A stretch of 58,682 nucleotides of DNA, from contig CALLLH010000044.1 in the NCBI GenBank assembly GCA_938082505.1, forward strand, positions 1-58,682. Reading direction: 5' to 3'. Positions 6,173-14,969 of this stretch are shown here, piece after piece. Both the position numbers and the translations under genes were made by a program. The DNA is from an uncultured Flavobacteriales bacterium. GTDB taxonomy: Bacteria; Bacteroidota; Bacteroidia; Flavobacteriales_D; Sanyastnellaceae. The notes beneath the pieces were generated by a model. The model was not told the origin of the DNA. It worked only from the letters and a program-made list of their open reading frames with translations, and made no database searches. The first letter of the stretch is position 1; every line of letters starts with the position of its first letter.

Positions 6173-7575
6173 CAGAAGGCGAAGTAGATGAATTCCTGGG
6201 CCGCCTGACGCGTGCCGAAGACCAATGCCATCGACATCAACAGAGCCTCCGGCCAGACCCCACGCCAAGGTCCACGCCACATCCAACGCACCCCCCAGCG
6301 GAATTGAACCCATTCAACCGCTGCGAACAGAAACAGGGCGAAAGCAAAGAAGCTGAACTCCAGCGCCGGCAACCCCTGTGACCAGCCCCGGCAAATTCTC
6401 CCCAGGATGTCCATCGCGTGGCCGAATCCGTCCGCCCGGAAGAAGATCCATGCGAAGCACACCATGAAGAAGGTCCAGGCCATCCTCGGCAACTGCAACC
6501 ATGACCACGCCTCCTCCTTCCTGCGGTTGTGCCCAAGGAGGAACAACGGCACGAAACACGCCGCATGGATTCCACCCCAGACGACAAATTTCCAATCGGC
6601 CCCGTGCCACAGGCCACTGACCAGAAACACGGTGGTCACATTGAGCAGCGCGCGGCCCTTTCCGCGCCGTGAACCGCCCATGGGGATATAGAGGTAATCG
6701 CGGAACCAGGTGTTGAGCGATATGTGCCAGCGCCGCCAGAACTCGCCGAGATCCCGGGAGAAATAGGGAAATCGGAAATTGGAACGCAACCGGATGCCGA
6801 ACAGGCGGGCCGTCCCGATGGCGATGTCGGAATAGCCGCTGAAGTCCCCGTAGATCTGGACCGCGAACGCCATCACCCCGAGCACCATCATGGGCCCGGT
6901 CACCTCGGTGCCCCCAAAGGCCGCATTGGCATGGATGGCCGCGGAATCCGCGATCACGACCTTCTTGAAGACTCCCCAGCAGATCAAACGCCAGCCCACG
7001 CGCACGCCGATGGCCGACAGCTTGCGTTCCTGCAGCATCTGCGGCAGCAGTCGCGTAGCCCGCTCAATCGGTCCGGCCACCAACTGAGGGAAAAAGGAGA
7101 CATAGGTGGCAAAAGCGACCAGGTCACGGCATGGATTGATATGCCTGCGGTAGACATCCACCGAATAGCTCAGCGTCTGGAACGTGTAGAAGCTGATGCC
7201 CACCGGGAGGATGATGTTCCAGGTCAGCGGATCCATCGGCACCCCGACGGCGGACCATCCCGCCACCCATTGATCCACGAAGAAACCCGCGTACTTGAAG
7301 TAGGCAAGCATGCCCAGGTTGAAGGCGAGCGAAAGGGCCAACCAAGCCTTGCGCCTGCGTTCCTCATTTTCACGGTCCAGGCGCAGCCCGACGAAATAGT
7401 CGACCACAATGGACGCTCCGATCAGCGACAGGAAGCGCACATCCCACCAACCGTAAAAGACGCAGCTGGCCACAAGCAAGAGCGCATTCTGCATTTTCCA
7501 TCCATCGCGCAGGAGCCAATACAGCACCAACACGGTGGGGAGGAACAACCAGAAAGCCGTCGAGATGAAATGCAT
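6172..7575 (-). CDS. MBOAT family O-acyltransferase
   Basis: A 467-residue polytopic membrane protein of the AlgI/DltB type. Diagnostic segments are SFYTFQTLSYSVDVYRR, FPQLVAGPIERATRLLPQ, SGYSDIAIGTARLFGI, the RDLGEFWRRWHISLNTWFRD motif, and SGLWHGADWKFVVWGGIHA carrying the catalytic His. It moves acyl groups across the membrane to modify a surface polysaccharide, together with the downstream SGNH protein. The ATG at 7575 is preferred over a TTG 42 bp upstream. A GACCTTTG box lies 7 nt before the ATG, a variant of the phylum's -7 element. Confidence 0.92.
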   Translation of the reverse strand: MHFISTAFWLFLPTVLVLYWLLRDGWKMQNALLLVASCVFYGWWDVRFLSLIGASIVVDYFVGLRLDRENEERRRKAWLALSLAFNLGMLAYFKYAGFFVDQWVAGWSAVGVPMDPLTWNIILPVGISFYTFQTLSYSVDVYRRHINPCRDLVAFATYVSFFPQLVAGPIERATRLLPQMLQERKLSAIGVRVGWRLICWGVFKKVVIADSAAIHANAAFGGTEVTGPMMVLGVMAFAVQIYGDFSGYSDIAIGTARLFGIRLRSNFRFPYFSRDLGEFWRRWHISLNTWFRDYLYIPMGGSRRGKGRALLNVTTVFLVSGLWHGADWKFVVWGGIHAACFVPLFLLGHNRRKEEAWSWLQLPRMAWTFFMVCFAWIFFRADGFGHAMDILGRICRGWSQGLPALEFSFFAFALFLFAAVEWVQFRWGVRWMWRGPWRGVWPEALLMSMALVFGTRQAAQEFIYFAF

Positions 7576-7743
7576 GGGCTTGCAAAGGTCTTTTACGCAG
7601 GCCAAAAGAAAATACAAGGTTCACAGGTGGCCCACAGCATTTTGTTTTTTGGACATCGACTGAATGTCACGTCGGGAATTGACCTCCGTCATCGGAGCTT
7701 CCCACGGATCGGGCGGTCTTGGCAGGGTCCAAAAGCAGCCGCC

Positions 7744-9789
7744 ATGACCCAACCGCTCCCCTCCTCCGACCATGCCTGCTCCGCCGCCCCGGCACCCCAG
7801 GCCTTGAAGCACCTCGACGTACGCAACCTGTACTTCCTCAAGCTGGACCACAAACGGCCCATCCTGCCCGTGCGCCCGGGCACCGTCATCCTGGACCTGG
7901 AGGACGGCGTTTCCGAGGCCGAAAAGGCCCACCGCCGCCACGCCATTGCCACCGCACTCCATCAACCGCTTCCGGAGGGGGTGAACATCGTGGTCCGCTG
8001 CCACGGCATGGACGACATCGGCGGCATGCTCCTCGACATCGACGCCGTCTGCAGCCCGGCCCTGTCCGGCTTCATCCTGCCCATGGTGAGCACCCCGGAT
8101 GAAGTCGAGGCCTTCGACAACCTGCTGACCGAGCGGGAACTGGACCTCGGATTGGCCAAGGGACACTTCTCCATCCATCTCCTGATCGAACTGCCCGAGG
8201 CCTACCTCGACCTCGAAGACCTCGCCCGCGCATCCAAGCGGGTCGCCTCCGTGATGTTCGGCAAGGAAGACTTCCTGACGCGCTTCCCCAAGGCTTCAGA
8301 CAAGGCCGCCGAACTCGCAGAAGCCCGCATTCCCCTCGTCGCCTCCGCGCTGGGCCTGCCCGCCATCGCCTCCCCCTTCGTCGCCGTGAAGGATCCCAAG
8401 GCCTTTGAGCGCTACTGCCGCAGGACGCGCGCCCTGGGGTATTCCGGGGTCTTCGCGGTACACCCTTCGCAACGCGCCATCGCCGACGACATCTTCGGCA
8501 TCTCCGCCCTCGATCGCCAATCCGCCCAGCAGCTGATCGAAGGCTCCAACGGCGGCCAGCTCGTCAGGATGAACGGCTGCATGGTCGGCCCCCCCATGCG
8601 CAAGCGCGCCCAGGCCCTGCTGAACGAAGCCAATGCGGCAGGCACGACCGCCCTGAAGAGCACCAGCAAGACCGGCCCCGCAAGGACAGGGCGCTTCCCC
8701 CGGTATGGGGTCGACACTTCATCGACGCAGATCGGCTCCATCCTGGATAGTCCACACTGCTACACCCTCGATGAAGGATGGAGGGCCAAGTGGTTCGCCC
8801 ATTTCCCCACCAGCGACGCCGTACTCACCTCGCTGCCGGCCGCACGGGCATTCGGCTACGACGAACGGCCCTTGCCCTATTCGCTGCTGCTCAACCTCTG
8901 CCTTTGCCTTTCGGTCGAGCCCTTTTCGCAGACTTGCCGCTACCACCTCGGCCTCCGCGACGCGCGCCAGATAGCGCCCATCCTCATGGGGGACACCGTC
9001 CGGGCACGCATCCGCGTGGAGGCACTGCGCAACACCTCCAGCGGCGATGCGGCCGTGATCGTCACGACCCACATTCTTGAGAACCAACACGGACAAGCCG
9101 TCTTCGTACTGACCAAGGACAGCTATTACGCCGCGATACCCGGACTGGAGGGACGACCCGCCCTGGAAAGGACAGGTGCCGACCATGCGCGTTTCGACGG
9201 CGCACGATGCGCTGCGGCAGAAACGGGCGCCAAAGCCCAACAGCACAACGGAGCCTTCATCCCGCCGGCCATCCCCGTCGAGGCCGGAGAAGTCATCCTC
9301 CACCCCGCCGTGCGCCCCATCGGGTGGTCGGAAAACCTCGAGCTCACCACCCTCGTGCGCAACACCCACCCCATCCACTTCGACGCCCAACACCACGGCC
9401 GGGAAGGCCTCGTCGTCTGCGGCGGCTTTGTCCAGGCCTTGATGCAAGGCCTCGCCTCTCCGGAATTCCGGCAGGTCATCGAGGAACGGCTCGTCCATTC
9501 TTTCCACACCGGCACCGTCATGCCCGAAGACCGGATCGGCGCACTCTCCCGGGTATTGGCCATCGTCGACCTGGGCGATGGCACCGAGGAAGTCACCGTC
9601 TCCACGATAGGCCTGATCAACGTCGATGTGGAACAGGAACTGTTGGACGTGGCCATTCCCGATGCCCTCTTTGGACCGGAGCCTGTCAAACCAGCCGCCC
9701 TGCGCGCGCTGTGCGCGGCGGAATGTCCGGTACTCGAAAACAGGGTCGCCCTCCGCGCCATCCGCGTCCTGCGTCGAATCAAGCCCTGA
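7744..9789 (+). CDS. Fused malyl/citramalyl-CoA lyase and mesaconyl-CoA hydratase-like enzyme
   Basis: A 681-residue two-part protein. Residues ~20-300 are a CitE/HpcH-type TIM barrel: PGTVILDLEDGVSEAEK, the FGKEDFL metal-ligand region, and GYSGVFAVHPSQ near the barrel end. Residues ~325-681 are a double hot-dog MaoC-type unit: GYDERPLPYSLLLNL, MGDTVRARIRVEALRNTSS and RNTHPIHFDAQ with GGFVQALM, the layout of mesaconyl-CoA hydratase (Mch). Separate Mcl and Mch enzymes interconvert mesaconyl-CoA, beta-methylmalyl-CoA and glyoxylate plus propionyl-CoA; a citramalyl/itaconyl role is an alternative. The start is the first ATG in the lyase-homologous part. Neighbours do not specify the pathway. Confidence 0.82.
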   Translation: MTQPLPSSDHACSAAPAPQALKHLDVRNLYFLKLDHKRPILPVRPGTVILDLEDGVSEAEKAHRRHAIATALHQPLPEGVNIVVRCHGMDDIGGMLLDIDAVCSPALSGFILPMVSTPDEVEAFDNLLTERELDLGLAKGHFSIHLLIELPEAYLDLEDLARASKRVASVMFGKEDFLTRFPKASDKAAELAEARIPLVASALGLPAIASPFVAVKDPKAFERYCRRTRALGYSGVFAVHPSQRAIADDIFGISALDRQSAQQLIEGSNGGQLVRMNGCMVGPPMRKRAQALLNEANAAGTTALKSTSKTGPARTGRFPRYGVDTSSTQIGSILDSPHCYTLDEGWRAKWFAHFPTSDAVLTSLPAARAFGYDERPLPYSLLLNLCLCLSVEPFSQTCRYHLGLRDARQIAPILMGDTVRARIRVEALRNTSSGDAAVIVTTHILENQHGQAVFVLTKDSYYAAIPGLEGRPALERTGADHARFDGARCAAAETGAKAQQHNGAFIPPAIPVEAGEVILHPAVRPIGWSENLELTTLVRNTHPIHFDAQHHGREGLVVCGGFVQALMQGLASPEFRQVIEERLVHSFHTGTVMPEDRIGALSRVLAIVDLGDGTEEVTVSTIGLINVDVEQELLDVAIPDALFGPEPVKPAALRALCAAECPVLENRVALRAIRVLRRIKP

Positions 9790-9802
9790 ATCGATGGGGT
9801 CC

Positions 9803-10060
9803 TCAACCGCCCCGCTGCGAGCTGCTGCGGAAGCGCCCGAGGCCAAAACCCCTGAGCTTCTCATGCTTGGTGGACCGGCCCTTGACCCGTGAACGCCAAC
9901 GGCGAAAGGAACCCGGTTTGAGGTGGTGGCGCATCAGCGACCGGACCTCGTTTTCCTTCAGGCCGAACTGCACCTCGATGGCCTCGAATGGCGTGCGGTC
10001 CTCCCATGCCATCCCGATGATGCGGTCGACGTCTTCAGGATCCAGATCGGGCAAGGACAT
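9803..10060 (-). CDS. TIGR03643/DUF2805 family small protein
   Basis: An 85-residue protein matching the TIGR03643/DUF2805 pattern: LDPEDVDRIIGMAWEDRTPF, then EAIEVQFGLKENEVRSLMRH, then LKPGSFRRWRSRVKGR. The mix of an acidic helical N-terminus and a basic C-terminus suggests a small nucleic-acid-binding helical protein, but the function is unknown. The ATG at 10060 gives the family-typical N-terminus; longer readings add unrelated sequence. It is convergent with the lyase-hydratase gene (13-bp gap) and divergent from sulP. Confidence 0.85.
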   Translation of the reverse strand: MSLPDLDPEDVDRIIGMAWEDRTPFEAIEVQFGLKENEVRSLMRHHLKPGSFRRWRSRVKGRSTKHEKLRGFGLGRFRSSSQRGG

Positions 10061-10147
10061 GCCTTCATGACAAAATGCAAGGCCCGAGGTTCTCTTTTTG
10101 GACGCCAGCACATTTGGCGACAGGTTCCCGGGGCAACATTCTGCCAC

Positions 10148-10180
10148 GGGCGCTGCGCGCATTAGCTTCGCGCCCTTTTT
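10148..10180 (+). promoter_or_regulatory. Hairpin with T-run overlapping the sulP promoter
   Basis: GGGCGC (10148-10153) pairs with GCGCCC (10170-10175), followed by TTTTT: an intrinsic-terminator shape on the plus strand, 20-50 bp before the SulP start. The loop contains TAGCTTCG (10163-10170), a TAnnTTTG-like -7 element. It could terminate read-through from the lyase-hydratase gene while containing the sulP promoter. Confidence 0.4.
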
Positions 10181-10199
10181 CCTAGGCCTACCCCCCTCC

Positions 10200-11726
10200 A
10201 TGCAGCTTGCCCTCTTCAACTTCCGACAAACGGTCGATTACCGGCTCGAAATCCTCAGCGGACTGACCGTGGCCATGGCCCTCATTCCCGAGGCGGTGGC
10301 CTTTGCCCTGATTGCCGGACTCAGCCCCCTCACCGGTCTGTATGCCGCATTCGTGGTCGGCCTCGTCGCAAGTGTCCTGGGCGGACGCCCGGGCATGATC
10401 AGCGGCGCCACCGGCGCCATCGCCGTTGTCCTGGCCGAACTCGCCCTGTCGCATGGAGCGGAGTACATCTTCGCCACCGTCATCCTGGCCGGCATCATCC
10501 AGGTGTCGGCCGGCTTCATGCGACTCGGAAAACTCATGCGACTCGTCCCACAGCCGGTCATTTTCGGATTCGTGAATGGACTGGCCATCATCATCGGTGG
10601 CAGTCAATTGAGCCAATTCCAGACCGATGAGGGCCACTGGCTCGCCGGAACGGACCTGGCCATCTTCGGTGCGCTGGTGCTCATCGCCATGGCCATCATC
10701 GCCTTTCTGCCGCGGCTCACAAAGGCCATCCCCGGCGGACTCACCGCCATCCTGGTCGTGTTCGGCATCGTGAGCCTGTTGGGCCTCGACACCAAAACCG
10801 TGGGCGACCTCGCCAGCATCCAAGGTGGGTTCCCCCCCTTCCACATCCCCTCGGTGCCCTTCACTTGGGAGACGCTCATGCTGATCGCGCCCTACAGCGC
10901 CATCGTCGCGGGCGTCGGCCTCGTGGAAAGCCTGCTCACCCTCAACATCCTCGACGAAATCACCCAGACCCGCGGCCGGGGCAACAAGGAATGCGTGGCC
11001 CAAGGTGCCGCCAATGTCCTGAGCGGACTGTTCAGTGGAATGGGCGGTTGCGCCATGATCGGGCAATCCCTCATCAACGTCAGCTCCGGTGCCCGGGCCC
11101 GCCTCAGCGGCATCGTGGCCGCCGTGATGCTGCTCGTCTTCATCCTCTTCGGAGCCCCGCTCATCGAGCAACTCCCCATGGCCGCGCTGACTGGACTCAT
11201 GATCATGGTGGCCATCGGCACCTTCGAATGGGCTTCCCTCCGCTCTTTTCGGCGCATGCCCCCTTCAGATGTCATCATCATGGTGCTGGTGACGGCCATC
11301 ACCGCCGTGCTCCACAACCTTGCCCTCGCCGTCCTCATCGGCGTCATCGTGGCAGCACTGGTCTTTGCCTGGGACAACGCCATCCGCATCCGCGCGAGGA
11401 AGCACACCGACGAACAGGGATGGAAACACTACCAGTTCTACGGACCCCTGTTCTTCGGCTCCACCACCGTCTTCCACGAGAAATTCGACGTTCAGGGAGA
11501 CCCGGAACATGTGGTGTTGGATTTCGCGGAATCACGCGTTTCGGACATGAGCGCCATTGAAGCCGTGAACAAGGTGACTGCCCGCTATGCAGAGGCCGGC
11601 AAGACCGTCCACCTCCGTCACTTGTCCGATGACTGCCGGCGCCTCTTGGACCGTGCGAAGGCCATCATCGAGGTCAACCACTATAAAGACCCGACCTACA
11701 AAGTTGTCACCGACAAGACCCGATGA
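10200..11726 (+). CDS. SulP family anion permease with STAS domain
   Basis: A 508-residue inner-membrane transporter. The N-terminal ~400 residues form the transmembrane core, with ALIPEAVAFALIAGLSPLTG, the SulP signature near the start of the fold, and GGCAMIGQSLINVSSGARAR in the second repeat. The C-terminal ~100 residues are a short STAS domain (VVLDFAESRVSDMSAIEAV). Members carry sulfate, bicarbonate or similar anions; no neighbour fixes the substrate. The ATG at 10200 is preferred to an earlier in-frame ATG that lies upstream of the promoter-like element. Confidence 0.9.
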   Translation: MQLALFNFRQTVDYRLEILSGLTVAMALIPEAVAFALIAGLSPLTGLYAAFVVGLVASVLGGRPGMISGATGAIAVVLAELALSHGAEYIFATVILAGIIQVSAGFMRLGKLMRLVPQPVIFGFVNGLAIIIGGSQLSQFQTDEGHWLAGTDLAIFGALVLIAMAIIAFLPRLTKAIPGGLTAILVVFGIVSLLGLDTKTVGDLASIQGGFPPFHIPSVPFTWETLMLIAPYSAIVAGVGLVESLLTLNILDEITQTRGRGNKECVAQGAANVLSGLFSGMGGCAMIGQSLINVSSGARARLSGIVAAVMLLVFILFGAPLIEQLPMAALTGLMIMVAIGTFEWASLRSFRRMPPSDVIIMVLVTAITAVLHNLALAVLIGVIVAALVFAWDNAIRIRARKHTDEQGWKHYQFYGPLFFGSTTVFHEKFDVQGDPEHVVLDFAESRVSDMSAIEAVNKVTARYAEAGKTVHLRHLSDDCRRLLDRAKAIIEVNHYKDPTYKVVTDKTR

Positions 11727-12168
11727 GCCCAAGGCCATCCTGTCCGGATCGAAGTCCAGAAAGAGAAAAGCCCGACACGAGGCCGGGCTAATCAAACACA
11801 GATGAACGTCAATCCTTTGGACCGAATTCGGACAAGAACATCCGTGAAGCGGTTTAAGTGACCCGGACCTCGTTTGGACCGGGAGGCTGCTCTCATCATC
11901 CCCGCTGAGGAACCATGAGCCTATTGAATCGCCTCTAAATCACGTCCAAGATACACTGAATGTAGGACACTTCCTACGCACCGTAGGAGAATGGGAAGAA
12001 GTGGCAGAAACATGGGCATGACAGGAGCCCACGCCTTCAGAACGGATACATGTGTTTCTGGAACTCGAAAATGCCGTCATTCAACAGCTTGACCCCAACA
12101 TTTCCAAGAGACCAGTGGCGGAAACAGACTCAACATGGTGAACTTCCCACCTAGACAACCCCACCATC
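11727..12168. other. 442-bp intergenic region without a clear gene
   Basis: Apart from a hairpin near 11769-11789, I see no convincing gene. One frame (about 11910-12018) stays open for some 36 codons (RNHEPIESP...EWEEVAETWA) and another is open over 12047-12154. Neither has a good start or a recognisable family. The base composition is more AT-rich by eye than the flanks, so a decayed gene or a long regulatory leader for the downstream secreted protein is possible. A GTAGGA/TCCTAC inverted repeat lies at 11962-11977. Confidence 0.4.
11769..11789. terminator. Hairpin downstream of sulP
   Basis: AGCCCG (11769-11774) pairs with CGGGCT (11784-11789) around a 9-nt loop, 43 bp past the SulP stop. 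On the plus strand the tail is AATCAAA rather than T-rich; the T-rich side is on the minus strand. Likely marks the sulP transcript end. Confidence 0.45.
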
Positions 12169-14076
12169 ATGCGGATTTACCTCGCCCTGATGTTCGGCCT
12201 CCTGGTCGGACCCTCCTCCATCTCCCTGAATGCACAAACCGACTGTGACGGTGCCGACCACACGATCATGGCGGGAAGCAATTACTTCACCCCCCCCAGC
12301 CTGACCATCAGCGCCGGAGAGACCGTCGCCTGGGTCAATGAAGGCGGCTTCCACGACGTCAATGGTATCGCCAGCGCCATCGATGGCAATCCCTTCGACA
12401 ATCCAGCGGCATTCTCCCTGCCCGCCGTGCAGGGCACTGCCGCAGGGGTGTGCATGGGGGCCCACACCTTTACGGTTCCCGGAACCTACAACTACGACTG
12501 CAGCATCGGCAATCACGCCGCGAGCGGCATGGTCGCCACCCTTATCGTCGAAGCCACAGCCGTGGAGTGCAACGATGCTTTGGCCTGCAACTATGACGAG
12601 ACCGCAAGCTCGGATGTGGATTGCCTTTATGATGATGGCAGCTTCAACCTCAGCCAGGGCATCTGGCTGGTCCCTGGAGCGGCGCTGGATCCCGACATCG
12701 ACTGTTCCATGCAGCCGGGCGTCGGCATCCTCGTATCGATGAATGCGAACCAGGGCGAACCTGTCACTGTTGTCGTCGACGCCGCATTGGAAGATTACAT
12801 CAATGGATTGGTCGCCGCCGGTCTATTGACGCCATTGAACGGCATCCTGGCGCTCAGTGCCCTTGAAAATGCCCTCTTCTCATTTTGTGGAAACACCCTG
12901 ACGGGGGTGGCCGGACTCAATACCATCACCTCGGATTGGGACGGGAGCCTCTGGGAAATACAGGCCCTGGGCTTCAACCTCGCACCGGCAACGACCCTTG
13001 CCGACGGCTGCCCGGACCCCGCAGCCTTGAACTATGACCCCTGCGCCAATCCCGACGTGTCGATGTGCGAATACAATTCCATTGAATGCAGCGACGCCCT
13101 CGCCTGCAACTACGACAGCACGTCCGCCGGCATTACAGACTGCATCTACTTCGATACCGATCTGTTCACCCTCGACGAGACCGACTACATCGACCTCTTC
13201 GACTTTGTTGGATGTCCCGACGGCTATGCGGGTTACAACGACTTTCCCGTTCCGCTCGGACAGGACAGCGCAGGATCCCCCTTGACCTTCACCCTCTTCC
13301 CTGAAGTCGAGGAACTTTGGAACTACTTCGGCTTCGAGCTCGCGGCACAGGATGTGACCACCGCCACCCTGTCGGTGTGTGGCACGACCCTCAACTACAA
13401 TTCGACCATTTTCGGCCTGACATCCTCTGAATGGGACGGGCACGGATTCCCAAACAGCAACTTCGGCACCTATCTCGCACCGTCCAGCAGCTATCCGGAA
13501 GGGTGCGCGGATGAAGTCGCCTGCAACTTCGACGCGTGCTCGCATCCGTTCACCTTCGAATCCTGCACGTATGTGACAGTCGGCACGCTGCAGACCGCCG
13601 ATGGCGATACCGGTGCGGTGACCGTGACCGATGGCGACATCCTGACCTTCATCGCCAGCGATCCGGCGGAAGGCAACACCATCGAATGGTACACCGAATG
13701 CGGCGTGCTCGAGGTTGATGGCAACACCGCGACACTCACCGCCACGGGAACCGGTGATTGTGAGGTCTGTGTGACCGAAGGCAATGCCGAGGGCTGCGAG
13801 GACGAGACCTGCATTGCGGTTTCCGTCGTGACCTCCGTGGGTGAGATGGCGTCTCCCGCGTGGCAGCTGATGCCCAACCCGGCCGCCTCGGCCCTCCAAG
13901 TCCATTGGAATGGACCCGCGGTCATATTCGACGTCTTTGATCTCCACGGGCGCAGGGTCCACACCGCCACCCTGCAGCAAGGCAACAACCTGCTCGATGT
14001 CTCGAACCTGAATCCCGGCTTCTACCTCGCCGGACCTGCAGGCTCGACGCCGAAACGGCTCGCCATCCAACGCTGA
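12169..14076 (+). CDS. Secreted cupredoxin-domain protein with type IX sorting domain
   Basis: A 635-residue exported protein. A signal peptide (1-22, ending NAQ) is followed by a cupredoxin domain (~24-133) with type 1 copper ligands H62, C111, H116 and M121 (C-x4-H-x4-M spacing). Three Cys-rich segments of the kind common in Flavobacteriales surface proteins follow, two with the exact motif DALACNYD and one with EVACNFD. An Ig-like stretch lies at ~465-550. The final ~80 residues (MPNPAASALQVHWN...VFDLHGRRV...LNPGFYLAG) form a type A Por/T9SS sorting domain. It is probably a surface-attached or released blue-copper electron carrier or copper-binding protein; the redox partner is unknown. 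Confidence 0.85.
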   Translation: MRIYLALMFGLLVGPSSISLNAQTDCDGADHTIMAGSNYFTPPSLTISAGETVAWVNEGGFHDVNGIASAIDGNPFDNPAAFSLPAVQGTAAGVCMGAHTFTVPGTYNYDCSIGNHAASGMVATLIVEATAVECNDALACNYDETASSDVDCLYDDGSFNLSQGIWLVPGAALDPDIDCSMQPGVGILVSMNANQGEPVTVVVDAALEDYINGLVAAGLLTPLNGILALSALENALFSFCGNTLTGVAGLNTITSDWDGSLWEIQALGFNLAPATTLADGCPDPAALNYDPCANPDVSMCEYNSIECSDALACNYDSTSAGITDCIYFDTDLFTLDETDYIDLFDFVGCPDGYAGYNDFPVPLGQDSAGSPLTFTLFPEVEELWNYFGFELAAQDVTTATLSVCGTTLNYNSTIFGLTSSEWDGHGFPNSNFGTYLAPSSSYPEGCADEVACNFDACSHPFTFESCTYVTVGTLQTADGDTGAVTVTDGDILTFIASDPAEGNTIEWYTECGVLEVDGNTATLTATGTGDCEVCVTEGNAEGCEDETCIAVSVVTSVGEMASPAWQLMPNPAASALQVHWNGPAVIFDVFDLHGRRVHTATLQQGNNLLDVSNLNPGFYLAGPAGSTPKRLAIQR

Positions 14077-14082
14077 TTCATG

Positions 14083-14112
14083 AAAGGCCCGCTCCCCCTG
14101 CGGGCCTTTTCG
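14083..14112 (+). terminator. Intrinsic terminator of the cupredoxin gene
   Basis: A 10-bp perfect stem, AAAGGCCCGC (14083-14092) with GCGGGCCTTT (14100-14109), has loop TCCCCCT and ends in TTTT. It starts 7 bp past the stop codon. Confidence 0.8.
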
Positions 14113-14162
14113 TTGCACCACATTGGTCGAACAGACCGACGCATCCCTTCACACCACGGACC

Positions 14163-14969
14163 ATGCCCACGAGCCCAACGACATCCAAACCTCAGACACA
14201 TCAACTGATCCGGTACGCCATCCTCCTTTACTGGGCCATCTTCTGGCTCTTCAACATGGTGGACAAGGTGATCGGAGGCGCCCATTTCCTGTGGGTGGGT
14301 CGGGACCGTTTCGCACAGTTCCAGAAGTATTTCGAAAGCGTCGGCCTGGATTCCCCCCATGTCGCCAATGTCGCCCTGGTCGTAGCCGCGGCACTGGAGG
14401 CCTTTGCATTCCTGTTCTTCGCCTCGGCGGCAGCGCGGGAATTCCAGGGGAAGCGCGAGGCGGCCCACCGCAGCGCCCTGATCGGAACGGTGTTCACGCT
14501 GGCCACCTTCACGTTCTTTTCCATCGGCGATCACTGGTTCGGGGACCGCTTCGAACTCCTGGAGCACACCCTGTTCTGGTTTGTGTCCCTCGCCTCCTGG
14601 GCCGCCTTCTCCCAACTCCAGCCGGCCGCGGAAGACGCCAACGTCGCCCTGCCCCGCAGGGAGACCTTGCTCGCAGCGGTGGTGGGCAGTGGGCTCGCGC
14701 TGGTCACGGGTGTGGCCATATTCCAACACAACACCACCGACTTCGCCAAGCGCAGTGCCGCCATCGCGGCTGAACCGGTGGGCGACCACCTGTACAAGGT
14801 GGCCTTTCCCTTCCTCGGGGGCAGCACCGTATTCGAGAACACCCTCGCCCTGTTCAAAGCGGAACACCCGGATGAAACCATCGACCACATCTACACGGTC
14901 CCCGACCCGCTTCGGCTGAAAAAGGCCGATGCCCTCATTTTTTACATCGCTACGGAAGACCGACCATGA
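14163..14969 (+). CDS. Membrane protein, tandem paralogue 1
   Basis: A 268-residue membrane protein with about four hydrophobic helices (LIRYAILLYWAIFWLFNMVD; VANVALVVAAALEAFAFLFF; a third around TVFTLATFTFF; LLAAVVGSGLALVTGV) and a C-terminal soluble tail of ~70 residues. It shares FLWVGxDxF and FSIGDxxFGDRFxLLEHxLFW with the next gene, to which it is coupled by an ATGA overlap at 14966-14969. The FSIGD...LLEH signature is not one I can assign to a named family; a DoxX-like fold is possible. Function unknown. Confidence 0.75.
   Translation: MPTSPTTSKPQTHQLIRYAILLYWAIFWLFNMVDKVIGGAHFLWVGRDRFAQFQKYFESVGLDSPHVANVALVVAAALEAFAFLFFASAAAREFQGKREAAHRSALIGTVFTLATFTFFSIGDHWFGDRFELLEHTLFWFVSLASWAAFSQLQPAAEDANVALPRRETLLAAVVGSGLALVTGVAIFQHNTTDFAKRSAAIAAEPVGDHLYKVAFPFLGGSTVFENTLALFKAEHPDETIDHIYTVPDPLRLKKADALIFYIATEDRP

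Noticed and set aside
11910..12160. Short open frames in the sulP/cupredoxin gap as a small gene
   Set aside because: No start codon with a promoter or ribosome site, no recognisable sequence and both frames end abruptly; at most a decayed gene.
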